Below, piece by piece: positions 9,858 through 18,566 of a stretch of 21,485 nt of DNA (its first letter is position 1; the number at the start of each line of letters is the position of its first letter). A program made the position numbers and the translations under genes. Source of the DNA: Paramacrobiotus richtersi. Lineage: Eukaryota > Tardigrada > Eutardigrada > Parachela > Macrobiotidae. The DNA is taken from positions 1 to 21,485 of the forward strand of contig JAQGAU010001093.1 of assembly GCA_034698045.1 (NCBI GenBank), read 5' to 3'. Under the pieces are notes generated by a model that worked only from the letters and a program-made list of their open reading frames with translations, was not told the DNA's origin and ran no database searches.

Positions 9858-10220
9858 ATGTACTTTCTCGGTCTGGGCTTATGCATGCAACTGTTCTGTC
9901 ATTCCAACGGAGAACTCATAGAAACATGCTGCGATGGATTCACTGTACCTGTTTTTCCTGCCCATTTGGACGGTAATGCACCGTCCGTTGAGCGACTACT
10001 CGGCCGCCGGGTTCGGCATTCAACAGGTTATCGACTCGGGCGCTAATCGATCCCGTCCGCTTTTACTGCAGTTGTTGTCGACCACCATTGCTGAACAATG
10101 TTAGCTTCTCTGTGAACAGTGACTGCGTTTCGCTTGGTTACTTTCGATTGGACAAGAATGGGTTCATCACGGCTGTTCACGCGGCCGTATGATGTCCGAC
10201 TCCACCGGCTGCTATCCTGA
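9858..10220 (+). CDS. Tentative small secreted protein, two exons
   Basis: An ATG at 9858 opens a frame with a signal-like start, MYFLGLGLCMQLFCHSNG, then ELIETCCDGFTVPVFP. A donor GTAATG at 9973 and an acceptor after TTCTCTGTGAACAG (exon from 10120) join in phase to a second exon ending at TGA 10218-10220, 71 residues in total. AATAAA follows at 10411. The product is short, matches no family I recognise and has few constraints, so the model may be wrong. A competing frame at 9934-10104 (MDSLYLFFLPIWTVMH and on, 56 codons) is also open across the same bases, and only one of the two can be expected to be real. Confidence 0.3.
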
Positions 10221-10303
10221 CCGCATACGGCAGTTCTTCCATGTCTCATCGGTACGGCTACTGTATTGACGCTATGAGACTTGAAAGCAGCGTTTCCATC
10301 TGA

Positions 10304-10360
10304 ACCAGTACAAACGGAAGTAACATTCAAACATAAATTAACCAATACAAACGGAAGTAA
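10304..10360 (+). repeat. 20-base direct repeat, one mismatch, 37 bases apart
   Basis: ACCAGTACAAACGGAAGTAA at 10304-10323 recurs at 10341-10360 with one G to A change. It lies downstream of the tentative 9858 gene, and the role is unknown. Confidence 0.75.
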
Positions 10361-10410
10361 AAGTAAATAATATCGCAAGTCTCGTCATCACAATGATCAC
10401 ATCCATTAGG

Positions 10411-10416
10411 AATAAA
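10411..10416 (+). terminator. Possible poly(A) signal on the + strand
   Basis: AATAAA stands about 190 bases after the stop of the tentative small gene at 9858-10220. It supports a + strand transcript ending here, but weakly. Confidence 0.3.
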
Positions 10417-10715
10417 AACAAGAATTTAGGGACTGTTGCTTCAGTTTGTGAGCCAGCATCTTTCTGTGTTTCCGGCAGAAACTTTTTTTACCACAGCCGC
10501 GGTAAATGTGACTTTTCTGTAAGCATTGAAACGCAATAAACAAAAGCATTAATCTGCTGGGCAAGAAGTACATCAGCGCCACTCTTGACTGCCTGGCAGG
10601 TAATTATCGTTCAGCAAATTCGGAGACGCTGCATGGCTAAACAGTCCTGCTAGGTAGCCTCTCGGAAGAACAGTCTGTAATTAACAGACAATAATCTGCT
10701 TTTGTACTTCTATAC

Positions 10716-10721
10716 TTTATT
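10716..10721 (-). terminator. Poly(A) signal of the RRM gene (minus strand)
   Basis: TTTATT on + is AATAAA on the minus strand, about 400 bases past the RRM gene's stop at 11124. The stretch between would be its 3' UTR. No coding segment with family features was seen from 10222 to 11123. Confidence 0.45.
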
Positions 10722-10945
10722 GATCTTCAGCTGGTGGTTAACACGGCAACAGGCACAGTACAACAAAAACCAGACACAAAAACACGACAAGTACTGGAAC
10801 GTGAACGACAGTAAAAGCAACATCACTGAACGTCAAAATCATCAACACAACTAACAGATCACACAGAATCTGGACTGGGGATCTATAGTCATCCACACGT
10901 GCTGAAAGAACGAACCTTCAACAATCTGGCCTTAAAGGGCATAAT

Positions 10946-10979
10946 AAAGGCTATAGCCTTTAGCTTTTTAGCTAAAAAG
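10946..10979. repeat. Two adjacent perfect 16-bp palindromes in the RRM 3' UTR
   Basis: AAAGGCTATAGCCTTT (10946-10961) and CTTTTTAGCTAAAAAG (10964-10979) are each exact palindromes, separated by two bases. In RNA each can fold into a 6-bp stem with a 4-base loop. They lie about 145-180 bases past the stop of the minus-strand RRM gene. Confidence 0.85.
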
Positions 10980-11123
10980 TAACAACTAAGGGCGCACACG
11001 ACTGGGCGCGTGAGTTTTGGCACAAACAACAGGTAAAGCAATAACGAAATAACGATCATCAGCGCGGGATAACCAGATTCCATCAATCTGGGCCGGAATC
11101 GTGTGGAGGAGGAAGGGAATGCC

Positions 11124-12005
11124 TCACTGAGGGAAACGGGACTCTTTGTGCGGGAAGTCCACCTTGAGCACTCGTCGGCGGCCCTTGACGGCCGGCTGGT
11201 TATCCAAAACAGCCTTGGCTCGCTTCGCACTGTCGTGGCGCGCGTAGCGGACGAAGGCCCAGTCCACTTTCTCGCACGGAGGCGGCACATCACCGGGAAG
11301 AGCATCTACAAGGAAAGATCCTCCATATCACACTGACACACTACAGTTAAGTCATGCTGCTATCGAAACTAAGGCCACTTACAGCAGGGACACTGTTTCC
11401 GTGGCGCCAGCTTATAAGTGATGATCTCGCCGAAGGGCGCAAAATGCGGCAGCAACTCTTCTTCCGTCCACTCGCAGGGCACGCCCGTGACGAAAAGATT
11501 GGTGTTCTTGTGTGCTGCATCCGCCGGCCGACAGTACGACACCTGCAACACCCGGTTCTGATACATGTGAACGTTGCTCTCTTTCCGCTGCGTCTCATAA
11601 TTACCTTGAGCTTCTTGGGTGGTCCATCATTCTGCTGTGAGCAATCCGTGGAATTACACAAGACGAAGCCGTTGAGCATGGTCAGAGCGTTGCTGGCCGA
11701 TTCTTCATCCGCGTAATCAAGGAATGCGTAGCCACGGCTTACTACATGGACAACTGATTGCGTCAGTAGATGCCTGCTCGATGGCGTTACAGAAATTACT
11801 TACTGTCTGGAAAGCGACAGACGATTTTGCAGGCCAGTAACTGCCCAATTTGCGGAGAACCGAAGACAGCGCGGAGAAAGTCCTCGTCGACCCAGCTGGG
11901 CAAGTAGTTGACGATGACCTTGCGCTTATCGAAACCGCCAACCGCCTCAATTCTTCCAGCATTGCTATTCTCCGACGATGGCGTCTCCTCCAACAAACTG
12001 CCCAT
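11124..12005 (-). CDS. ELAV/Sex-lethal-like protein with two RRMs, four exons
   Basis: Exons in reading order are 12005-11804, 11753-11605, 11557-11383 and 11305-11124, totalling 708 bases and 235 residues. Introns of 50, 47, 25+52 bases class (50, 47 and 77) all use GT-AG. RRM1 has RNP2-like KVIVNYLPS and RNP1-like SRGYAFLDYADEESASNAL, ending in NRVLQVSYCRPA. RRM2 follows at once with TNLFVTGVPCEWTEEELLPH, then DWAFVRYARHDSAKRAKAVL as RNP1 and RRVLKVDF as the last strand. The linker ADAAHKNTNLFVTGVP matches the ELAV/Sxl pattern in which the two RRMs are closely spaced. Known relatives bind U-rich or AU-rich RNA and act in splicing or mRNA stability. Both RNP1 motifs are imperfect, and RRM1 carries an inserted Ser/Gln/Asn-rich loop (CNSTDCSQQNDGPPK). 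A third RRM, typical of ELAV proteins, is absent. Confidence 0.85.
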
Positions 12006-12209
12006 TTTCTACTTGACACAACTGACAGAAACAAAAAACCTGAACAATGCTGGCGAATTGAAGTTTGCGTGTGCAACGTCAACAAGGATTGTTAAAATCT
12101 AATAAATAAAAGGACTTGTACTTCTGATTGAACAAATAAACATAAAACGTCGAACTAGAGAACAAGGAAGAAAACCTGCCCGCATGCGTTGTAACGTGAA
12201 ACAACCGAA

Positions 12210-12216
12210 TGAGTCA
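12210..12216. promoter_or_regulatory. AP-1-type site TGAGTCA upstream of the RRM gene
   Basis: TGAGTCA followed by TGAC, about 205 bases upstream of the RRM start codon. It is an exact match to the AP-1/bZIP consensus, but a 7-mer can occur by chance. Confidence 0.3.
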
Positions 12217-12352
12217 TGACCCACACTGCCTCAGTCAGCCATAATGCCACGAAGCATGCATGCCAGTTCGGCCGAAGTGAAAGTTGCTGCACTGCACACA
12301 AAAGAAACAAAGAGCGGCTTTACATGTGACCTCCCACACTATCGACAGCCAA

Positions 12353-12360
12353 CCAATCAG
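12353..12360. promoter_or_regulatory. CCAAT box
   Basis: CCAATCAG matches the NF-Y-type CCAAT consensus. It stands about 350 bases upstream of the RRM start codon. Confidence 0.3.
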
Positions 12361-12804
12361 CTGGATGTTTTCTTCTTCCGTACTTTGTGTACCGCCTCCC
12401 TCTGTTCACTTACAGAAAAATGTGTTCTGCATAAGATGGCGATGAATCACTCAGTAATCACGGTCAAAGACCAGCCCACTTTTTAAACGATCAAGCTACT
12501 GTATTCCACATTAATTTATAATTGCCGTTTATCGGTATCGATGATTCGGTGTAGTTCGCGATGGCATTAAATTTTGGTCCTCACATATGGTTCTTTTCTG
12601 AGTTTTATGTATATTGTAATACTGGCTGCTTCGTTGTTGTCGATATGCAGTCTTGTGTTCAGATTCATGCAACAACATTTGTGATCGTTGTTTTGCTCAT
12701 TTGATAAAGAAGAAACATTGCTCAAAGTAAACGCGATAATGACATTACATGTACGTATACGAAGCAGTGGATCGAGCATGCACAAAATGAGTCAGTCAGG
12801 GAAC

Positions 12805-12814
12805 GTCACGTGAC
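12805..12814. promoter_or_regulatory. Palindromic E-box GTCACGTGAC
   Basis: A perfect 10-bp palindrome with CACGTG core, the extended E-box bound by bHLH-ZIP factors of the USF/MITF/TFEB type. A TGAGTCA lies 17 bases before it (12788-12794). Both sit just beyond the 3' end of the first Kazal gene, so which gene they serve is unclear. Confidence 0.4.
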
Positions 12815-12833
12815 AGGCGTTCAGTGGCGCTTA

Positions 12834-14642
12834 TCATTGTGGGGCATCGTCAAGGAAAATGCGCTGAGCCATCGAGAAGTCATCGATGGGCGCCGGACCC
12901 GGCACGCCTGGGGCAATGGTCACCGTCGCGGGTGTAGGGGCGCCTGGCTGGGGCACGGGGCAGATGGGGCGGTTGGCGCATGCACTGCAGCTCGAATAGC
13001 AACGAACGCCAACGCCTGCAAACAATTAACAGTGTCGTTAGCTTATTCTACTAAATGTATCGCATTTAATTTGTATATTCTTCAATTTTCGTTAAAGGTA
13101 TAATCTTATTAAACCAGTTCTATATTACTGTTATATCAGATAAGCATCGCCTGCAAAAATCGAAATCTGGGAAACTGGATCGTGCGCTAGTACAATCAAT
13201 AATATTCTTATTTCACAGTCATAAGACCTACTTTGGTTCGTCGCAATAGCGCAGCGGATCCGGTCGGGTGTGGTCGTCACAGTGGTGCCGTTGTTAAAGC
13301 AGACCGTGGTCGGGAAGGGCTGAGAATATGACTGATAACATCCGGGAGTGTAGTATCCTTGATTGCCGTAATACGGCTGCTGGTAATAGTACTGGTTGGA
13401 CGGATAGCTGTTGTAACCGTAACTGTTCGAGGGTCCGTAGCCCGATCCGTAATAGTAGTCACTGTATCCACCTCCACCGTAGTAGTCGTTGTATCCAGCT
13501 CCACCGTGGCGAGCGTCGACAGCTTGTCGCTTGCTACGTCCCGCTACGAAACTCACAGCCTCATAACTGATCGCACAGTTCTCACTTAATACATAAACAT
13601 GGGCTGACAAGCGTCACATCAACTACATACAAAAACAGAACTAGTCCAATAGTAACACATTACTGAACCCCTTTTGCGGGCTAACAATAACATCCACTCG
13701 CGTACCCCAGTTTGGCCAGTCCTTAGCTGTGACATCTTATCAGACTTTTTCAATCATAAACAGACTGATAGCGCCATTTGGGCCGGTTGTTCAACTTACG
13801 GAATTGCGGGCGCCCAACATTGAAACTGAAGGGTTGAACAGGCGGCGGCGGCTGGTTTCCGGGCTGCGTTGTCGGGGGCGGTGGTTGGGTTACCGGTGGT
13901 AGGGTGGCGGGTCGAGTGGTTTGTTGACCCGTCCCGCTGTTAGGACACCGACGAGCGTACTCTGTGGTTACAAATCGTCAGAAGTGGATAATTATTTAAC
14001 GTACAGTACCGGTACAGGCGTCGGTCCGCCGTCGGATCAGCTTACGTGTATTTTGGGCGTTCACCGTCTCGCATTGTCCTAATCCTCGGATACCAAGGTC
14101 TGCAATGCGAGCATACGATTAAAGTTCCTTTGAAACTGAGGCCGGATAATATAATAATCTCATGAATAAAGAATTTCCGCCAAGTTTTGTAATACTGCTC
14201 ATCAGCGAGGTGTTTCAGTAAACTTTGTATTAATCCGTCGTCAACGAGGAACTCATAGCAGTCTTGTAATCATCGCTCATGAACAGAGAATTCCCAATAA
14301 GCTTTAGGAATATCGCTCATTCAAGAACGATAAATTCTCCGTAAGTTGTGAAAGTAAAAGCTTGTGTCAACAAGGAATCGCCGGCATGCGCGCACAGTAA
14401 CCCTTACTCAAGTTGGTCTGCTGTGCGGCATTCAAGGCGCAGATGGTCGCGTAGGTCCTTCCGTCGGTTCCGCAGATAGAGATCCAAGCGGATGGGCCAT
14501 AATTACAGCTGCAGAAACTTTGCGCTAAAGTAACTAAAAGAAGCAGATTGTTCGTCAGTACTGGTACATGGCAGCTGTTACAGCATAACCTACCTGAGGC
14601 GCCAAGCGAAACCAAGAAGGATAGCGCTAAGAAAGTGGCCAT
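12834..14642 (-). CDS. Secreted Kazal-domain protein with Pro-rich and Tyr/Gly-rich regions (paralogue 1)
   Basis: Exons in reading order are 14642-14594, 14524-14408, 14099-14046, 13961-13800, 13603-13232 and 13015-12834, totalling 936 bases and 311 residues; every intron is phase 1. Exon 1 is a signal peptide, MATFLALSFLVSLGAS. Exon 2 gives most of a Kazal domain, FCSCNYGPSAWISICGTDGR then TYATICALNAAQQ. Exon 3 closes it with LGIRGLGQCETV. Exon 4 is Pro/Thr-rich (TRPATLPPVTQPPPPTT). Exon 5 holds KR-Q, a possible dibasic cleavage site, then a Tyr/Gly/Asn-rich block (GGAGYNDYYGGGGYSDYYYG), then VCFNNGTTVTT and a Cys in RIRCAIATNQ. Exon 6 is GVRCYSSCSACANRPICP followed by a Pro-rich end. The weakest join is the acceptor of exon 5 (13604-13605), chosen on phase. 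Kazal domains usually inhibit serine proteases; the repeat composition recalls structural cuticle, silk or adhesive proteins (inference). Confidence 0.75.
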
Positions 14643-14680
14643 TTTTATTGTGAATTGGTTTAAACGCCCTAGAACCGCTG

Positions 14681-14689
14681 ATTTTTATA
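14681..14689 (-). promoter_or_regulatory. TATA box of paralogue 1
   Basis: Minus-strand TATAAAAAT, about 40 bases upstream of the ATG at 14642. With usual spacing this gives a 5' UTR of only about 10-20 bases. Confidence 0.6.
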
Positions 14690-14842
14690 TGCACTGGTGT
14701 TTTCAGTGTCTGTCAGAAAGCTGACTACGTAAATATTTATCATCTTCGTGCGTAGAACGCGCACTCCAAAATTCTAGGCGCTTGCTGGACCTGGCATGAC
14801 GCATCACATTCTCGAGTGCTTTAAGAAACTGATGTATATAAT

Positions 14843-14848
14843 TTTATT
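14843..14848 (-). terminator. Poly(A) signal of paralogue 2
   Basis: Minus-strand AATAAA about 140 bases past the TAA of paralogue 2 at 14988. It lies between the two tandem genes and upstream of the TATA box of paralogue 1, so the genes have separate transcription units. Confidence 0.5.
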
Positions 14849-14987
14849 CGTTGTTTGTTCGAATGCATTATGCTACCATCAAAGAATCACAATTCAATAA
14901 CAACAGAACTTGTATAAATATTCATAGGCACTTGAAAGTTCGTCCTGAACGTCCTATAAAATATCAAGAAACCCATGCACGGTGTTG

Positions 14988-16905
14988 TTAGTTGAAAGCA
15001 GCATTCTGGAAAATGGCTTTGCTCTGGGCGAAAAAGTCAATAATGGGCTCGGGCGTGTTTCCGCCGGTAGCTGCTGTGGTGGCGCCGCCGGCAATTGTGG
15101 TGGCGCCCGTGGTGACCATCGTTGCGCCGGTTTGTCCACCGGGTCGTGGTGTCGTGCCGGGAACGACGTTGACTCCTGGACACATGGGACTGACGGCGCA
15201 GATCCGGCAGGGTGCGAAGCAGCGGACGCCCATATCTGTAACAGTACACGTAAAACCGGCCGCGTTTTGATCGGGCGTTTAAAAACCGATTAAGCCTCGT
15301 AGTGATTGGGACTGAGATCTGTCGTTGTCACATGTGAACGAGCACAGTAAGGCATAACCGTAAGACTTGGTCCGCTATAGTCGGCCGTTGGGAAGATATA
15401 TAGAATATGATCTAATTTTTTGCGTACTGGGATTAGGCCCTGTAACTATCGCCCATGAACGAACAATTCCCGGTAAACGACTAGTGATCTGCTAGAATCG
15501 GCCGCTATATTTCAATGTACCAGGCGCGCCCGGATTGGCAACAGCACAGCGCACCGCCACGGGATCGTAGATGGTCGTCCCGTTGGTCAGACACACCGGT
15601 GGACCCTGTGGGCGTCCGCCATGATTCCACTCCTCCGAGCTACTGGAGTCCGAGCGGCCGCCGTGGTGACGTCCACCGTGCCCGCCGTATCCACGCCCAT
15701 CGTGACGGCCACCGTGACGGCGACCGGAGAAGGGCTGAATGGGTCCGGGGGTCTGTGCGGCAGCTGTGGTGGTGGGCATGGTGGGCGCAGCGGTCGTCGA
15801 TCCCAGAGCGCTCCACAGGCCTTGGCGGATGCAGACCTTGCTGACGGCCGGGCTGGAGGCGGGACAGGGGCACGGGCCGAGGCATTTCAGACCAAGAGCT
15901 AGAGGGAAGTAGTGTTAAAAGATACAACGGAAGGATGAGGTATGAGCGTACGAGTACCCGCGGTGGTTCGCTGACTGTTGACTAGGTCGCAAGGCGTCGG
16001 GTAGGTCTTGCCGTCCGTGCCGCAGACTTGCAGGCCGCGCAGCGCGCCGTAGTTGCACTGGCAGGTGAACTGCGATAAGGCACCTGAACACGACAAGACA
16101 TACAGTACAAATGAAAAACGGATCAAAAATAAATACAATTAAATAAACAAATGCCAACAAGTGTAAACAACCGAGATAAAGTTAATCAAATACAATTATA
16201 TTATCTTTGATTCTGGAACGTCCTGCCGTGTACGGAACGCAGTACGCAATATTATCAAACACATATAATTTAGCGTACAGAAATAAGCAAGAAAAAGTAG
16301 GGAATAATATCGGAATATAGAGTCCGTAGGTAAACACAAATACATACAAATCGATATAAATGAGCCAGTCAATATCCACGTAAGTTGAAAATAAATATAG
16401 GCGAACGTAATTAGGGAATATGTACCCCCAAGAAGGACGAAATGACAACAGCAAAACAAAACATAGTTCAACATCATGAAAACGTCCAACTGACTGTACA
16501 GTAGTCACTACTGTTAATAGACATCCCAATATCTTTATGAATAATTGTGAACATAAAGCAGTATGTATACAGAACATAATATGTAATATATAGCATCCGC
16601 TATCATGTAAGAACAATACAAAAACAATAACAGCAATTAGCAAATATTTAGAATAATAAAAAAACTAATAATTAGAAAATAATGATTTATAATCAGAAGG
16701 CTCGATTTCCAGAAAAAATAGAAACAGAATAAGATATGTCAGCAAAATGAAACGAATCTCGTTTTCCATATAAAAATCTACAAAATGTAAAATCAAGTAA
16801 AGGGACTTGTGATTATCAATACAAACACTTATACATAAATGGCTGGCCACCCTTACCGCTAACGCCGATGAGCACCAACGAGACCACATTTACTAAGCCG
16901 CCCAT
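14988..16905 (-). CDS. Secreted Kazal-domain protein with His/Gly-rich region (paralogue 2)
   Basis: Exons in reading order are 16905-16857, 16083-15958, 15898-15521 and 15235-14988, totalling 801 bases and 266 residues; all introns are phase 1. Signal peptide MGGLVNVVSLVLIGVSGALS is followed by the Kazal domain, QFTCQCNYGALRGLQVCGTD, GKTYPTPCDLVNSQ and LGLKCLGPCPCP. After a Thr/Ala/Pro stretch comes PIQPFSGRRHGGRHDGRGYG and GGHGGRHHGGRSDSSSSEEW, His/Gly/Arg-rich then Ser/acidic. Then PVCLTNGTTIYDPVAVRCAV matches paralogue 1. The last exon starts DMGVRCFAPCRICAVSPMCP, continues Thr/Ala/Gly-rich, and ends PEPIIDFFAQSKAIFQ, again like paralogue 1 (PAPIDDFSMAQRIF). This is a tandem duplicate in the same orientation, 346 bases from the other gene. 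His-rich repeats suggest metal binding or a sclerotised matrix, but this is inference. Confidence 0.82.
16084..16856 (-). other. Long AT-rich first intron of paralogue 2
   Basis: This 773-base intron is much longer and visibly more AT-rich than its neighbours. On the minus strand it contains an open frame of 153 codons (16643-16182) rich in Phe, Leu, Ile, Val and Tyr, and a second overlapping one of 97 codons (16489-16196). T-rich DNA reads as hydrophobic residues by composition alone, and no transmembrane-family motif was recognised. It is therefore not called as a gene. Confidence 0.55.
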
Positions 16906-16977
16906 TTTTTTAACTTCAGCTTAAAAATGAAAAACAGCTAAAAATGTGATAATATTATGGTTCAATCTCTTCCGGTG

Positions 16978-16986
16978 CTTTATATA
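16978..16986 (-). promoter_or_regulatory. TATA box of paralogue 2
   Basis: Minus-strand TATATAAAG about 75 bases upstream of the ATG at 16905, a good TATA match. The tandem paralogue also has a TATA box close to its ATG. Confidence 0.55.
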
Positions 16987-17555
16987 GCAGAACAAAGGAA
17001 TCTGTTGCGCGTATCACAGTCTGGTAACGTGACATGCAGTTTCTTGTTTAAGTGGTAAATAACGCATGTACAGCAGTGTTTTGACGATGTATCGTCGTTG
17101 TATGCATTGTCTAACGTCAGTAACCTATCGAAGAACTCGAGTGCGCCTTGCCTGTGCATTCTTTACTAAGTAATGTGCGTAAAAATATCGAGTGCTTTTT
17201 GAAAACAAATTCACTGAAATGAAAGACTGCCAGCAGTCTACATATTATGGAAACACCACAGTCAAGCAATCATATGTACAGTAGAATAATGTACAGTAGT
17301 TATAATTTCTTTGTTTCACATAATTATATACTACGTACACGCGAGCACGCACTGGACTGCGTAACATAAAATAAGTACTGTACTCTGTATAATAACTCTG
17401 TGCACATTAACTGTCAGCCTAGGTAACAGCCAAAGTACGGCATCCCGTTGCAAACCATGACCTTATGACCTTTACGGAAAACCGTTACACAATAAACCGT
17501 AAAAAACATGCTGTACTAATTCGCAAGTTTTGCCGTCGATCATGTACTGAGTAGA
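16987..17555. other. Divergent spacer between paralogue 2 and the 17556 gene
   Basis: Non-coding in all frames as far as can be seen. It must hold the start regions of two genes transcribed away from each other. Repeated short ATGTACAGTAG-like words occur at about 17275-17300. No clear TATA box precedes 17556. Confidence 0.4.
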
Positions 17556-18458
17556 ATGGCCGCTCAAAGCGCCCACTATCCCGATCCGCCGCTGAACCCC
17601 TACGAATCTCCAGGGTAGGTATGTATGCAATCGAACACTTCTCTCCAACTCCTTTCAATGTATGATCCACACCTGCCTCCATTGATTTGCAGCAGCTACT
17701 ACAGTTACGCGCCCTACCCACGCGCGTACGAGCAGCCCACCGCCTACGACCACGCCCCCATCACCCAGCCACCGCCAGGGGAATGGCGTCTGCCCGAGCG
17801 TCCGACCGGTCGCGATGGTCTCCCGTTGTTCCCCGCGCGTCCGCCCCAACCGTATGTCCCAAGGTATATGAACGAACGGGAGGCGGTTCTTCTGCAGCAT
17901 GCGCCGCAACGGGAGACCGAGCATCTTCAGGGACCTGGGCATCTGGCCTATCTGGACGTTCCAGCCTACAATCCTCCCGTTCGAACACATCTACCTGTTC
18001 CCGAGAGGGTACTCACCCCGCGCCCCGTGTGCCCGAGATGTGGGCCCAACTGTTTATGCAATCAGGCAACTGTCACTTCACCCCGATCGCGCCCAGTCAG
18101 TGCCGTGCCCCCAAGACCAGTCTGTACAACAGGACCGTGCCCTGAGGTCGGTAAATGGACCACGTCCAAGCCAATGGCGCTCGGTGTGTGCCAGCGATGC
18201 GGCGCGTCCTGTGCGTGTAACTGCGCCCGTGTGGGGGAGAAAGTCATCCCGGGCCAGGTGGCTGTCTCCGCGCCACCAACCACGTCCCCCAGTCAGCTGC
18301 GAAAGTGGATGGATCAGCCGCAGGGCGCGCCCAAGATCACGGATCGTTTGTTCCAGTACCGGCAGGATCATAAGATCTCGGGTTACGGTGGATTCTTTCC
18401 CAATACGCACTATATGCTTGGTGGGTCGATTTACAGGCTAACCACGAATGAGCGATGA
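17556..18458 (+). CDS. Pro-rich protein with two C-x2-C-G-x2-C-x-C motifs
   Basis: Exons 17556-17614 and 17693-18458 (donor GTAGGT, acceptor TTGATTTGCAG) join in phase to 274 residues. The N-terminus is MAAQSAHYPDPPLNPYESPG, with no signal peptide. It is Pro/Arg/Tyr-rich. Two similar Cys clusters stand at about residues 132-143 (VCPRCGPNCLCN) and 185-197 (VCQRCGASCACNC); each could bind a metal ion. The C-terminus, LRKWMDQPQGAPKITDRLF then QYRQDHKISGYGGFFPNTHY and MLGGSIYRL, resembles the GYxGFxPxxxxxxGxxY pattern of FAM166/CIMIP2-type ciliary microtubule inner proteins. That similarity is from memory of the pattern and is weak evidence. If right, the protein would sit in cilia or sperm flagella. 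Otherwise the function is unknown. Confidence 0.72.
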
Positions 18459-18566
18459 TAATAGTACTTGTATGAGTTGTATCAGCAGAGTTCAGACTTT
18501 ATGATGTACAAATATGATTCTGATCTTTTTTAACATTTTAATTTTGCACTTGTTTTATGCGTTGTT

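Larger units (their letters stand above)
12006..12833. other. RRM promoter side and spacer to the Kazal pair
   Basis: No gene is supported. A + frame at 12244-12486 (80 codons) starts at an ATG but shows no domain, signal peptide or family-like pattern. The block holds an AP-1-type TGAGTCA at 12210-12216 and a CCAAT box (CCAATCAG) at 12353-12360, about 205 and 350 bases upstream of the RRM start, so it probably serves as that gene's promoter region. Confidence 0.45.

Noticed and set aside
10043-10378. Minus-strand frame with signal-like start RYYLLLLPFVLVNLCLN
   Set aside because: The first codon is TTG, not ATG. The hydrophobic part comes from a 20-base direct repeat, and no acceptor, donor or conserved pattern supports it.
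11347-11679. Minus frame that runs on from RRM1 through the GTAATT donor
   Set aside because: After the Lys-Val-Ile it loses all RRM similarity. Splicing the 47-base intron restores NRVLQVSYCRPA in phase.
12244-12486. 80-codon + frame starting at an ATG
   Set aside because: No signal peptide, domain or splice support. It lies in the promoter side of the RRM gene next to a CCAAT box.
13277-13504. Thr-rich open frame (ELDTTTTTVEVDTVTTITD and on) overlapping the Tyr/Gly-rich exon
   Set aside because: It is the +1 frame of TAC/GGN repeats. The Tyr-rich frame continues into the NGTT/RCA block shared with the paralogue; the Thr-rich frame does not.
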